Positions 17,717-25,111 of a stretch of DNA of 64,000 nt are shown piece after piece. Source of the stretch: Pirellula sp. (lineage in GTDB: Bacteria > Planctomycetota > Planctomycetia > Pirellulales > Lacipirellulaceae). The notes beneath the pieces are model-generated. The model saw only the letters and a list, made by a program, of their open reading frames with translations, ran no database searches and was not told the DNA's origin. Numbering within the stretch: the first letter of the stretch is position 1; each line of letters begins with the position of its first letter. Both the position numbers and the translations under genes were made by a program. The DNA lies in the NCBI GenBank assembly GCA_013822725.1, contig PNKX01000011.1, forward strand, positions 62,001 to 126,000, read 5' to 3'.

Positions 17717-18337
17717 TTAGTCCCCCATCGCCTTCTCAACCACCCATGCGGGCAGGCAGCGAGCAGCGAAGCCAGCAGATCCCTCGCAAAACTCGTCGCC
17801 GTCGCGCATGTCAGTGCCGTGCGAGATAACGGCCATCACATCGCCGTTCTTATCAAGAATTGGCGATCCCGAAGTGCCGCCAATAATCTGCTGGCTTGTT
17901 TCACAGAAAAGCAAGCGGCGCAATGGTTCACAGAACTGGCCGTAACCAGAGTTCCATTCCCCGGTGTGCGTGCGAACTCTCAGTGGGATCTTCGCGAAAA
18001 GGTCCGGATTAACAGTCGAAAGTTTTAATCCCGAGACCGATTCGCTGAAGTCGCAAAAGCTCGCATAGTGACTTCTGAGACTGGGTTGTTGGTCATCGAC
18101 CGGTCCCAGCACTGCAATGTCTGCGATTGGATCAATGAAGATCGGCGACGTGAAGAATCTCACGCCGGAAGCCGTTTCAATCTCCTCATGGTAGGTGTCC
18201 CCAAGAGCCATTCCGCCTTCGAGCGACCAGCCAATACAGTGAGCGGCGGTGATCACCATTTCACCAGCAAGCAAAGCACCGAGCCCATTGAGCTTCGGCA
18301 GTTTTACTATGGCTCGAACGATTTCTTCGTCAGTCAT
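17717..18337 (-). CDS. Trypsin-like serine peptidase without signal peptide
   Basis: The 206-residue protein has the chymotrypsin/trypsin triad: His33 in VITAAHCIGW, Asp73 in PIADIAVLGPV, and Ser156 in GGTSGSPI. The chymotrypsin-like fold is otherwise compact, with no PDZ domain. It has no signal peptide or membrane helix, so it should be cytosolic, which is unusual for this family outside immune and regulatory systems. It lies in the comF element beside integrase 2 and is flanked by exact 25-bp direct repeats. Stand-alone trypsin-like domains occur in bacterial defence loci, so a defence or anti-phage role is possible but is inference. Confidence 0.82.
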   Translation of the reverse strand: MTDEEIVRAIVKLPKLNGLGALLAGEMVITAAHCIGWSLEGGMALGDTYHEEIETASGVRFFTSPIFIDPIADIAVLGPVDDQQPSLRSHYASFCDFSESVSGLKLSTVNPDLFAKIPLRVRTHTGEWNSGYGQFCEPLRRLLFCETSQQIIGGTSGSPILDKNGDVMAVISHGTDMRDGDEFCEGSAGFAARCLPAWVVEKAMGD

Positions 18338-18363
18338 GCTAAGCGTTCCTCAAAAGGGTTGAA

Positions 18364-18388
18364 AAGCCGGCCGCCGCCTCCCTGCGGC
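18364..18388 (+). repeat. 25-bp direct repeat, copy 2, flanking the trypsin-like gene
   Basis: Identical to 17676-17700 and 688 bp away from it. It lies between the peptidase start and the end of integrase 2. Confidence 0.8.
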
Positions 18389-18424
18389 AGTCCGGCGCCA
18401 ACGGCTAAGCCACCTCACGGGTGG

Positions 18425-19675
18425 TTAGCCAATTCGAGCCGCAATGTCACTCGCCTTCTGCAGGTCGCGCTCGGCGTAAATTTGCGTGACGTCCGCCCTC
18501 GAGTGGCCGAGAATCACCTGCGCCGCTTCAAGGCCGAACGCTCTTCGGATCTCCGTCGCCGCCGCGTGCCGCAGCTGATTCGGGGTCCATTCGTGCTGCT
18601 TCTTCCATTGCCGCAGCTGCTCCGCGAATTCGTCGAGCAAAAACGGGCTCGGCTTGATCGTCGGATGAGGGAAGGCCTTGGCGCACGCTCGCACAATCGC
18701 CCGCCTGTAGCTATCGCTCGAATAACGATCGCGAGGGGCGGATCCGCGTCGTCCCCGCCGCTTGGCGGTCTCCGGGCGATTGCCTTGATTCAAAGACGTG
18801 ACGCGTTCGGCGCTTCGCCGCTCGCGCACGGCCACCCACGTCTCTCTGGATTGGAAGCAGTGGCTCTCGGCGTCCCTATCCAAATAGGGCTCGAGAATCT
18901 TCTGGGCGCCGGGGCCGATAAAGATCACTCGAGTTTTGCCATGGCCCTCAGTCTTATGCGTTCGAGGGATGTATCGCCAAACCTCCTCGCCGCGATCGAC
19001 GTCGCAGGGCCGCATCATGCAAACCTCCGCCGGTCGCATGCCGGTCAACCGTTGGATCCGCACCATGTCGGCGACGATCTTCGGCAAGTGAGGGAGCGTG
19101 GCGTCAACGACGTCGTCGGCGACGGGGAGGACTGGAGCCGTCTCGCGTGCGGCCGATCGATGTTTCCGGAGCCCGGTCACAGCTTGTAGAGCATGCCAGA
19201 CTGCCGGGGCGACCAGCTCATTCGCGGCGCCCCACTTGAAGACGCTCCGGGCCCGCTGCGTGATATCGTTGATGTATCCCCGACTGCGGCCGTTATCGAT
19301 CATTCGTTGTTGAAGCGTCTTCAGGCCCAAGGGGCCAAACTCGGCGGCGGGCCGGTGGCCGTATAATTCGCAGAGCCATCGAGCGGCGACGCGATAGGCG
19401 TAAATAGACTTCGTCGGCTCGCCGTCTTTTCTGTAATACCCGTCGGCGAAGACAAGGAATCGCTCGCATAGGTCGGCGACCGAGACCAACTCGGAATCCT
19501 CGATCGGACTTCGGCCCGACAGCAGCCACTCGGCGACAATCCGGTCGTATTCGAGCTTACTTAGCTCCGATCCATATTTGCCCAAATAGAATCTCTGGCC
19601 GCTAATCTCTACGAGCGCTTGACCTGTAGCCTTGTGCAAACGGTACTTCGGGTGGTGATTCGTTCGTTTTCCCAT
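18425..19675 (-). CDS. Tyrosine recombinase (integrase-like) 2
   Basis: The 416-residue recombinase is unrelated in detail to integrase 1. It has an N-terminal basic region (HHPKYRLHKATGQALVEISG), a core-binding domain (about 65-165) and a catalytic domain (about 190-410). Readable catalytic residues are Arg214 in TGMRPAE, Lys241, Arg369-His370 in NQLRHAAAT, His391 in LGHSR, and Tyr400 in VTQIYAERD. The first His of the HxLR box is Asn366. Its ATG overlaps the upstream gene's stop as TAATG, so the two are translationally coupled. This type is common in planctomycete genomes, often away from any att site. Confidence 0.92.
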   Translation of the reverse strand: MGKRTNHHPKYRLHKATGQALVEISGQRFYLGKYGSELSKLEYDRIVAEWLLSGRSPIEDSELVSVADLCERFLVFADGYYRKDGEPTKSIYAYRVAARWLCELYGHRPAAEFGPLGLKTLQQRMIDNGRSRGYINDITQRARSVFKWGAANELVAPAVWHALQAVTGLRKHRSAARETAPVLPVADDVVDATLPHLPKIVADMVRIQRLTGMRPAEVCMMRPCDVDRGEEVWRYIPRTHKTEGHGKTRVIFIGPGAQKILEPYLDRDAESHCFQSRETWVAVRERRSAERVTSLNQGNRPETAKRRGRRGSAPRDRYSSDSYRRAIVRACAKAFPHPTIKPSPFLLDEFAEQLRQWKKQHEWTPNQLRHAAATEIRRAFGLEAAQVILGHSRADVTQIYAERDLQKASDIAARIG

Positions 19676-20085
19676 TATGAGCGTCCCCCTTTCGTCGCTT
19701 CGACGAGATACGGGGAATCGTCCAAAAACGCGTGCATCGTCTCGAGGGCGCTCGCGATCGTCGACGGCTTCACCATCACGAGGCGGGCGGCTTTATTGCA
19801 CGTCTCGATTAGCTCGCACACCCACTCGAAAGCGATCGGCGTACAATGCCCAGCTTTCTTCAGCGCTCGCGCCAAAGCCTTTGGCGACGGCGGTCGCCTC
19901 AGCCTGGGAGCGCAGCCGAAATACTCGCATTCCGCCACCAGCCAACGCCTAATCGCTTCCTTAAGCTTGCAGCCCGCGGCGATGGCGTCGCCGCGATCGA
20001 GCGACGCTTGCGCGGAGAAGACTAAGGGCCGGGCGTTGCACTGCACCGGCTTTTGCCAAAAGTAACGAACCGCTAGAGCAACCAT
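19675..20085 (-). CDS. Hypothetical protein coupled to integrase 2
   Basis: The 136-residue product overlaps the integrase 2 start by one base (TAATG), which suggests coupled translation and a joint role. It is mostly helical with two Cys-containing stretches (AGCKLKEAIRRWLVAECEYFGC and WVCELIETCNKAARL). It has no membrane segment and no recognised domain. It could be a directionality or accessory factor for the recombinase; this is inferred only from the overlap. Confidence 0.6.
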   Translation of the reverse strand: MVALAVRYFWQKPVQCNARPLVFSAQASLDRGDAIAAGCKLKEAIRRWLVAECEYFGCAPRLRRPPSPKALARALKKAGHCTPIAFEWVCELIETCNKAARLVMVKPSTIASALETMHAFLDDSPYLVEATKGGRS

Positions 20086-20485
20086 TTAAAAAGTCCCTTC
20101 CGGGCGTCGCCAGAATGGCGAGAAGGGAGAGCGGCCTGCAGGGGCCAGGCCGCCTCCGACAATCCGACGACGCCTCAAATGGCAACAGGCCCGGAAACGC
20201 GGTAGTAAAGGAGCTCAAAGACTCCCGCCGACGCCTCGCTAGCCCGCTGCCGGGATCAGAGCTTGTGCGTCGGCCCGCGCGTCCGGGCCTGTTGCCAGAT
20301 GTTGCAATCATCGAATTGTCCTTTGAGACGGGTTTACTAGGCCCGGTCGGCCCTTCTGGGGTCGACGGGGCCTATTGTGCCTATGGTCCGGGAAATTGCA
20401 AGGCGGGATTACTCCCGCGACGTTTCTCCAGCCTCTACAATTGCTAGCAACAATCTCGTTTGATCTCCTAAGTGGCCGCATAATC
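20086..20485. other. Gap between divergent genes, contains a structured element
   Basis: This 400-bp stretch separates the minus-strand 19675 gene from the plus-strand 20486 gene. It must hold both promoters. A 116-base segment (20181-20296) closes on itself through a perfect 15-bp stem. A smaller hairpin GCGGCCT/AGGCCGC lies near 20131-20153. Open frames here are shadow-like. Confidence 0.5.
20181..20296. repeat. Candidate structured element, 15-bp closing stem
   Basis: Positions 20181-20195 pair perfectly with 20282-20296. Just inside, 20198-20202 can pair with 20275-20279. Further in, CCGACGC (20228-20234) pairs with GCGTCGG (20267-20273), enclosing a CCCG-loop-CGGG hairpin (20243-20254). 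A branched fold results. Strand of action unknown. Confidence 0.4.
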
Positions 20486-21172
20486 ATGGATGAATTTCAA
20501 CAGAAATCCCTTTACGCAACTCGGCTAACGGCATGGACCGGTTTTGCGTTAGCAATCATCGGCTGGCTCACACTTCAGGACGGAATTAAGACGAACCTGG
20601 CAACATTGCAGCAGTTGGATGCCACCCTCAATCGCATGGACCGCGAACGATCGGACTCGATCCGCCCGCACGTGGGTTTCAACGTTGGTAACTTCAAAGT
20701 CGAGCTCGGGCCGGCGAACGCTGTTAAAGCCAAAAAAGGCGAGCTCGGAAGTACTCGGCCATATCTGTTTGCACGCAACGTGGGCAACGGCTCTGCCGTT
20801 AACGCCGAGATTGAATGGAAGCCCACACTTGTTTGGACTACACGCAACTTTAATGCGCCGGATGAGACCGTATCGCTCGCCTCGGACCGCTCATCGCTCG
20901 ACCCCACGATGGTCGCCGCAAAAGAATCGTGTGGCACGTTCTCGCTGCCCCAGTTCATTCTTGACGATCACGAGAAGCACGACATCTGGGCCGTTCGAGG
21001 ACTTCTCATCGTCCACTGCAAAGATCTTGCCGGCGTGAGTTATGCGTCGTCGCAAGACTTCGAAATCGTCCTGTCGTACGATGCCAAGCCCCCAACAGCA
21101 ATCATTAGGGTAAAGCCACTCAGCTCTCCGGATTTGTGGCCATCAGAGCCTCTGCGCATGTTTGCCGACTAA
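20486..21172 (+). CDS. Membrane-anchored hypothetical protein
   Basis: The 228-residue protein has one N-terminal membrane helix (about residues 14-32, WTGFALAIIGWLTL) and then a short helical linker (LQQLDATLNRMDRERSD). A beta-rich domain follows, with IRPHVGFNVGNFKVELG and YLFARNVGNGSAVNAEIEW. The order TM anchor, RPHV, and then N-x-G-x-GSAxN is shared by many functionally unknown anchored proteins. ATG at 20486 is chosen because upstream residues lack coding character. Its DNA is less GC-rich than that of the neighbouring host genes, consistent with acquired cargo. Confidence 0.7.
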   Translation: MDEFQQKSLYATRLTAWTGFALAIIGWLTLQDGIKTNLATLQQLDATLNRMDRERSDSIRPHVGFNVGNFKVELGPANAVKAKKGELGSTRPYLFARNVGNGSAVNAEIEWKPTLVWTTRNFNAPDETVSLASDRSSLDPTMVAAKESCGTFSLPQFILDDHEKHDIWAVRGLLIVHCKDLAGVSYASSQDFEIVLSYDAKPPTAIIRVKPLSSPDLWPSEPLRMFAD

Positions 21173-21228
21173 TCGACGACGACGCGATTGTTTAGTTGTC
21201 AAAGATCTCAGGTCACAACTGTCGTGAC

Positions 21229-21423
21229 CTAACGCCCCATGGTCGACGTCGCCGAAGAGCTCGGCGGATCCCACGCCACCGGCTCCATCCAACCGCCCCG
21301 TCGTCGCCGCTCCCCCGGTGACCAGCCTTGCCGAATACGGGCGCACGCCGCCTTAATCTCTGCTGGCGGCGGGTCGTACGGGTGATTGCTTGCCGTCGCC
21401 GATCGCTCGATCGAGCCGCCCAT
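21229..21423 (-). CDS. Tiny hypothetical protein with a WSPGERRRR motif, copy 1
   Basis: The 64-residue frame reads PPPAEIKAACARIRQGWSPGERRRR in its middle. The same pattern (EEIAAETAKFRATWSPGERRRR) appears in the frame at 21497-21742. The shared E-I-x5-R-x-x-WSPGERRRR core suggests two copies of a small protein family, often found in planctomycete genomes near phage-like genes. The C-terminus looks degraded, so this may be a broken copy. Confidence 0.45.
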   Translation of the reverse strand: MGGSIERSATASNHPYDPPPAEIKAACARIRQGWSPGERRRRGGWMEPVAWDPPSSSATSTMGR

Positions 21424-21496
21424 AAAAGTCAGCCTCCGAACCGCGGATCCAATGCAAGGCCCGCCACTTGAACGCCGTCAGGTCCTCGCCCCGTCG

Positions 21497-21742
21497 CTAT
21501 TGACGGCATACGCTACGTGCGCGACGCCGTTTGCGTTGACTGAGACGCCGGCCGTCACCCAAGCTACCCTCGCTGTCGTCGACGTCCACCTCGGCGATCG
21601 TCACCCGCTCTGCGTAGGCCCACGCGCAGCGCCGCCGCCGCTCGCCCGGCGACCAGGTCGCTCTAAATTTAGCGGTCTCGGCCGCGATCTCCTCCGCCGT
21701 CGGTTCCCAGCGCGGCAGGCCGTGAACATGCGTTTGCATCAT
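21497..21742 (-). CDS. Tiny hypothetical protein with a WSPGERRRR motif, copy 2
   Basis: The 81-residue product begins MMQTHVHGLPRWEPTAEEIAA and carries ATWSPGERRRRCAWAYAERVTIAEVDVDD. It shares its core with the 21229-21423 frame. The core is basic and helical, the tail acidic then basic. I know no function. It lies downstream of the 21917 gene on the same strand, in the long minus-strand operon of the element. Confidence 0.5.
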   Translation of the reverse strand: MMQTHVHGLPRWEPTAEEIAAETAKFRATWSPGERRRRCAWAYAERVTIAEVDVDDSEGSLGDGRRLSQRKRRRARSVCRQ

Positions 21743-21916
21743 GCGTTTTCTTCCTCCATCCAGCCTAACGCGTCGCAGCGGTAACGCTACGTCGGGCGGC
21801 TAGGTCGTCGCGCCCACTGCCGCCCTCGCACGGTTTGCGATTCCGCGCGAGGGCTAGGGTTAAATTGTCAAAGAGCGGTCTGCCGGGGCCGCCGGCCGCG
21901 GGTGGGCCCGTATAAA

Positions 21917-22681
21917 TCAAACTGGCCCGCGAAACAGCGGCTTCAGGGCGCCGACGTCATTCTCGTCACGGCCGCTCACCAGGCCTTTGCCGACGGGAAG
22001 CGGCGGGGGCCCAATCTCGGCGCGCTTCTTCATGTCGGATCGGATTCGATCCCGTACGAGAACGAACTCGTCGGCAAATGCGGCAACCTGCTCATCGGCG
22101 ACGAGGTCGTCGTCACGCCCCACCGTTTCGATGACCAGACGCCGGAGTGTTTTCGCGTCGGCGACGATGCGCGGGTCACGGACCGCGTAGAAAACGTTTC
22201 CGCGAATCGTGCTTCCCGATTCAATCTTCCCGTCGGCCAGAAACGGCAGAAAGCACGCCTGCGTCCAACCGATCGCGTTCCCGAGGTTGGAGCCCCACGC
22301 GCAACCGGCGATGAAAGTTTCGGGGACGAATTCGCCATCGATGAAGTCGCCCCGTGCCTTTGCCTCAGCCAACCGCTTCAGCGCCTTCACCGCCTCGCCG
22401 ATAGTGAACGACCAGCTCGCCGCGCGAGCGTACGCCTTGCCCGCCGTCGTCAAGCGGCCACGCTCGAGCAGGCCGGCGACGACGAGCTCGTCGCGTTCGC
22501 GTTCTCGCCGCTTACGCTCTGCAGCGGAGCCGCCCCCTCGCGCATCGTCGGGGTTGTGACGCGCCGCGTGGCGGGCGGAAGCCGACGGCCAGTCTGCAGC
22601 TCGCAGCGGCGACCAGGGGCCGTCATTTCGGGCCAATAATCGGCTGAGAAGCAACCTAGATGAAGTGGGTAATTTACGCAT
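21917..22681 (-). CDS. Hypothetical protein, possible winged-helix region
   Basis: The 254-residue protein has a basic N-terminus. Next comes a segment GSAAERKRRERERDELVVAGLLERGRLTTAGKAYAR that resembles a wing-helix end, where GLL..GRLT..G is usual. The C-terminal half (ETFIAGCAWGSNLGNAIGW to SDMKKRAEI) looks globular and helical. No family recognised. It belongs to the minus-strand block that also includes SSB-like, Rep-like and DnaB genes, so a role in element replication or control is possible. Confidence 0.65.
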   Translation of the reverse strand: MRKLPTSSRLLLSRLLARNDGPWSPLRAADWPSASARHAARHNPDDARGGGSAAERKRRERERDELVVAGLLERGRLTTAGKAYARAASWSFTIGEAVKALKRLAEAKARGDFIDGEFVPETFIAGCAWGSNLGNAIGWTQACFLPFLADGKIESGSTIRGNVFYAVRDPRIVADAKTLRRLVIETVGRDDDLVADEQVAAFADEFVLVRDRIRSDMKKRAEIGPPPLPVGKGLVSGRDENDVGALKPLFRGPV

Positions 22682-23045
22682 GTCACAAAATCTCGGTGTC
22701 CTTTACCGGCACTCTTCCGTAGGTCCCTTCGGAGAGACAAAGTTAAAGTCCCTACGCCTCTCCGGCCGTCTCGTCGCTTCGGCGCCTCGGTCGACTATTC
22801 ATCGCCCGGGTGGCGAAGACGAACGCAGGCAGCGAGCCTTTCCGCGTCTCAACGGCTATTAAGTCCTGCCTGCGGGGCGGCCGCAGTTCCTCGGCCGCCC
22901 CGCTCGCCGTCTCAATCCGGCGATGGCAGGATGAGTTTGTCTGTCGTCGCTCTACCCGGTCATCTCGTCGCTTCGGTCTGTGTTCGCATGTTCGTTCATG
23001 TAGAGGCCGCAACGCCCACTAGCGGGGAGCTGGGGCCCTCAGCCT
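22682..23045. other. Gap holding three-way-junction element 1
   Basis: No gene is supported here; short open frames on both strands cross a strong fold. The main content is the 68-base element at 22864-22931. Confidence 0.5.
22864..22931 (-). ncRNA. Three-way-junction element, copy 1 (candidate structured RNA)
   Basis: Closing stem 22864-22870 with 22925-22931 (7 bp). Stem 2 pairs 22872-22883 with 22892-22903 (12 bp, 8-base loop). Stem 3 pairs 22904-22909 with 22918-22923 (6 bp, 8-base loop). Only two single bases lie unpaired at the junction. A second copy with the same layout is at 23281-23350. Strand is assigned from the surrounding operon. Confidence 0.5.
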
Positions 23046-23264
23046 TCAGCCTGGAGCGTCAATCAGCTTTGCCGCCGCGGCGTGGATGCGGTCGGCTTCC
23101 GCCATCAACTGCAGCTGCTCGATGCGCCACCGCTTACGCCGCTTCAGCATCTTCTGAAAACTGCGACGCAAAAGCTGGCGCTCGAGCTCCTCGATCCGCA
23201 AAGAGAGAGCGATGCGTTGCTCTAAAGCTTCGCACCTACGAGCGAGTTCTGGATAGTTGTCCAT
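23046..23264 (-). CDS. Small coiled-coil hypothetical protein (72 residues)
   Basis: The protein (start MDNYPELARRCEALEQ) is one long charged helix with heptad-like spacing (ARRCEALEQRIALSLRIEEL, then RRKRWRIEQLQLMAEADRI). It is probably a coiled coil. It lies between the two copies of the three-way-junction element in the minus-strand operon. No family recognised. The opposite frame is shadow-like. Confidence 0.6.
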   Translation of the reverse strand: MDNYPELARRCEALEQRIALSLRIEELERQLLRRSFQKMLKRRKRWRIEQLQLMAEADRIHAAAAKLIDAPG

Positions 23265-23280
23265 GATTGAATCCTGAAAG

Positions 23281-23350
23281 GCCTGCCTGCGAGGCGGCCC
23301 GCCTCGAAACGGGCCGCCCCGCTCGCCGACCCCATACGGCGCTGGCAGGC
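23281..23350 (-). ncRNA. Three-way-junction element, copy 2 (candidate structured RNA)
   Basis: Closing stem 23281-23287 with 23344-23350 (7 bp; outermost pair G-C where copy 1 has T-A). Stem 2 pairs 23289-23301 with 23310-23322 (13 positions, one A-C mismatch that is G-U on the minus strand). Stem 3 pairs 23324-23328 with 23337-23341. Both loops have 8 bases as in copy 1. Confidence 0.5.
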
Positions 23351-23358
23351 AAAGGGGG

Positions 23359-23673
23359 CTACGTCGATCGCCGCTCGCTTGGGAGTCGCAGCTTCGCCGC
23401 GAAGCCGCTGAGGGGCGCCGGCGCGTCTGCTGGCGGCGGCGTACGATTCTGCATGCAGCGCGACCGGCCGACGAAAGCCTCGAAGCCGCCGCGTTGCTGA
23501 GGATGGCGCGCGTCTTCAGCGTTCGCCTGGTCGAAGGTCAATCCTCGATTGAAGTAATCCCCGCCGATCGCTGGCCCGAAGTGATTGATGAGCGCGGCGG
23601 CCAACTCGCGACTTCCAATGGCAGCGAGCCGGTTCGGCATGACAGTTCGCCTGGTTGGTGTTAGCATTCTCAT
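23359..23673 (-). CDS. Small hypothetical protein (104 residues)
   Basis: No family is recognised. The central region is globular-looking (NRLAAIGSRELAAALINHFG, then AIGGDYFNRGLTFDQANAED). The C-terminus is proline- and arginine-rich. An internal ATG twelve codons in (MPNRLAAIG) is an alternative start. The gene continues the minus-strand block, eight bases from the second three-way-junction element. Confidence 0.5.
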   Translation of the reverse strand: MRMLTPTRRTVMPNRLAAIGSRELAAALINHFGPAIGGDYFNRGLTFDQANAEDARHPQQRGGFEAFVGRSRCMQNRTPPPADAPAPLSGFAAKLRLPSERRST

Positions 23674-23774
23674 GGCGCAAATCCTTTTTCACTGAAGAAA
23701 CCACGCCGCCGCCTCAACCGGACGGACGGCCCACGCCGGCCCCGGATCAACGTCCGGGGCCGGCCAATTCCTCA

Positions 23775-24452
23775 TCAGCCGGTGAGAGCCCGCTTGGCGA
23801 TCCCGACGAGCGTTTCGCGGGCCGCGTTGAGCTCGTGACGAGCCGCACTAGCAACCTGCCGAGCGATCTGGAGTTCGGCTTCCGCGGCAGTCACTGCTGC
23901 GAGCGCCTGGCGTGAACGCAAATTTGTCGTCCGCGCGAGAATGTCAAACTGACGCTCAGCGGCCCCCTTATTGCCGTGAATAGCCGCCTGCTGCGCCGCG
24001 ACTCCGCACCCCAGCTCCTCCAGGGATTTTTTGATTTCGGCGACGACGGCTTCCGCCTCCGCGCGGCGTTCGGCCGGAAGGATTTTAAGGTCGGCTACTA
24101 CCTTTTCCGCCAGCTCGAGCTTCCGGGCTGCAAGACTTACAGCCCGCTCTGCGAGCCAAGGTGCGTTAAACAACGCGGCGTCGCACGCCGAGACGAAGTT
24201 GCCGACTGTGTCCGTCGCGCTAGCCTCCTCGACAGAGGCTATTAGATCGGCGTCGTTCTTGTCGCATTCGCGAATTCCTTCCTCGACAAGAGGTTGGAAC
24301 TCGGCGACCTCCGCGGCGACCGATTCGCTAGTTCCGGACCGATCATGGAGGCGAGCGGCGACCATATGCCGCCGCGCACGTTTCGCAGTCGCATCTAAGC
24401 CGTCGAACGCCCGCTTCAGTCCCGGGCCGATGGGGTTCAAGGTAGTTTGCAT
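23775..24452 (-). CDS. Helical hypothetical protein with long coiled coil
   Basis: The 225-residue protein begins MQTTLNPIGPGLKRAFDGLD; this ATG is chosen over one 21 codons upstream, whose extra residues lack coding character. It is nearly all helix, rich in Ala, Glu and Leu, with coiled-coil stretches (VEEASATDTVGNFVSACDAA, SLAARKLELAEKVVADLKIL, and a long C-terminal heptad region). It lies just downstream of the SSB-like gene. Perhaps a structural or DNA-organising partner; function unknown. A strong hairpin (CCGGCCCCGGA/TCCGGGGCCGG, about 23738-23765) follows its stop. Confidence 0.65.
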   Translation of the reverse strand: MQTTLNPIGPGLKRAFDGLDATAKRARRHMVAARLHDRSGTSESVAAEVAEFQPLVEEGIRECDKNDADLIASVEEASATDTVGNFVSACDAALFNAPWLAERAVSLAARKLELAEKVVADLKILPAERRAEAEAVVAEIKKSLEELGCGVAAQQAAIHGNKGAAERQFDILARTTNLRSRQALAAVTAAEAELQIARQVASAARHELNAARETLVGIAKRALTG

Positions 24453-24700
24453 CTTTCTTCTTTCGCTTGGAGTGACGCCGCCTCTAGGGCTGGCTTGCTG
24501 GTGATCGAACCACAAAGCCCGATCAAGTTGGATTCTGGGATCCGATCTTGGGATCCTCGGTCGAACATCGTTGTTCAGCGGCCGGCACTTCGCCGCCGCC
24601 AGTTGCTAGCGGCTCAACAGCGAGCCGCTCGTCGTCGAAGCCGTCGGGCCACGGCGAGGCGCTGCAGACGCCGTCGCCGTACCCTACGGCACTTAGGCGG

Positions 24701-25111
24701 CTAGAAAGGGATCTCGTCGTCGGGACCGAAGTCTCGCGGCGCCGTCGCCGTAGGCATCGCCGGCGGCTCCGGCGCCGCCATGCGCGCCGCCGGCATCGCC
24801 GGTGGGGCTAACGCAACGCGCACGCAGGGCACGATCGAGCCTTTGAACTCCGTTTCCGATCGTTGCAGGTAAATCAACTTTCCGGGCCACGTGCTGTAGT
24901 CGGGGCCGATCTGATCGGCGATGCGCTGACCGTTTGTCTTATTGCACATCAGGCACCGTTGCTTTCCGCGGAACGTCAGCTTCAGTTTGCCGCCGTCGTC
25001 GAATCGCATCGGCGTCGCCGATTCGATCACGCACGGGACCGGCACGCCGGCCGGCAAATGGTCGGCGCGGAGCGTCTCGTCAGATCCGAAAACTTCAAGA
25101 ATGGATGGCAT
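24701..25111 (-). CDS. SSB-like protein with an acidic DDEIPF tail
   Basis: The 136-residue protein has a compact N-terminal domain that reads as beta-rich (VPCVIESATPMRFDDGG, KLKLTFRGKQRCLMCNKTNG). The block LTFRGKQRCLMCNKTNGQRIA...WPGKLIYL recalls short phage proteins ending in an SSB-type tail. A proline/alanine-rich linker leads to the C-terminal PDDEIPF. Bacterial SSB ends in DDDIPF, the docking site for replication and repair enzymes. This tail is the main reason for the call; the OB fold itself is not proved. It lies next to the putative origin. Confidence 0.65.
   Translation of the reverse strand: MPSILEVFGSDETLRADHLPAGVPVPCVIESATPMRFDDGGKLKLTFRGKQRCLMCNKTNGQRIADQIGPDYSTWPGKLIYLQRSETEFKGSIVPCVRVALAPPAMPAARMAAPEPPAMPTATAPRDFGPDDEIPF

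Noticed and set aside
17053-17739. 228-codon minus-strand frame
   Set aside because: Arginine- and proline-rich, crosses two strong stems and the better 17230-17556 frame.
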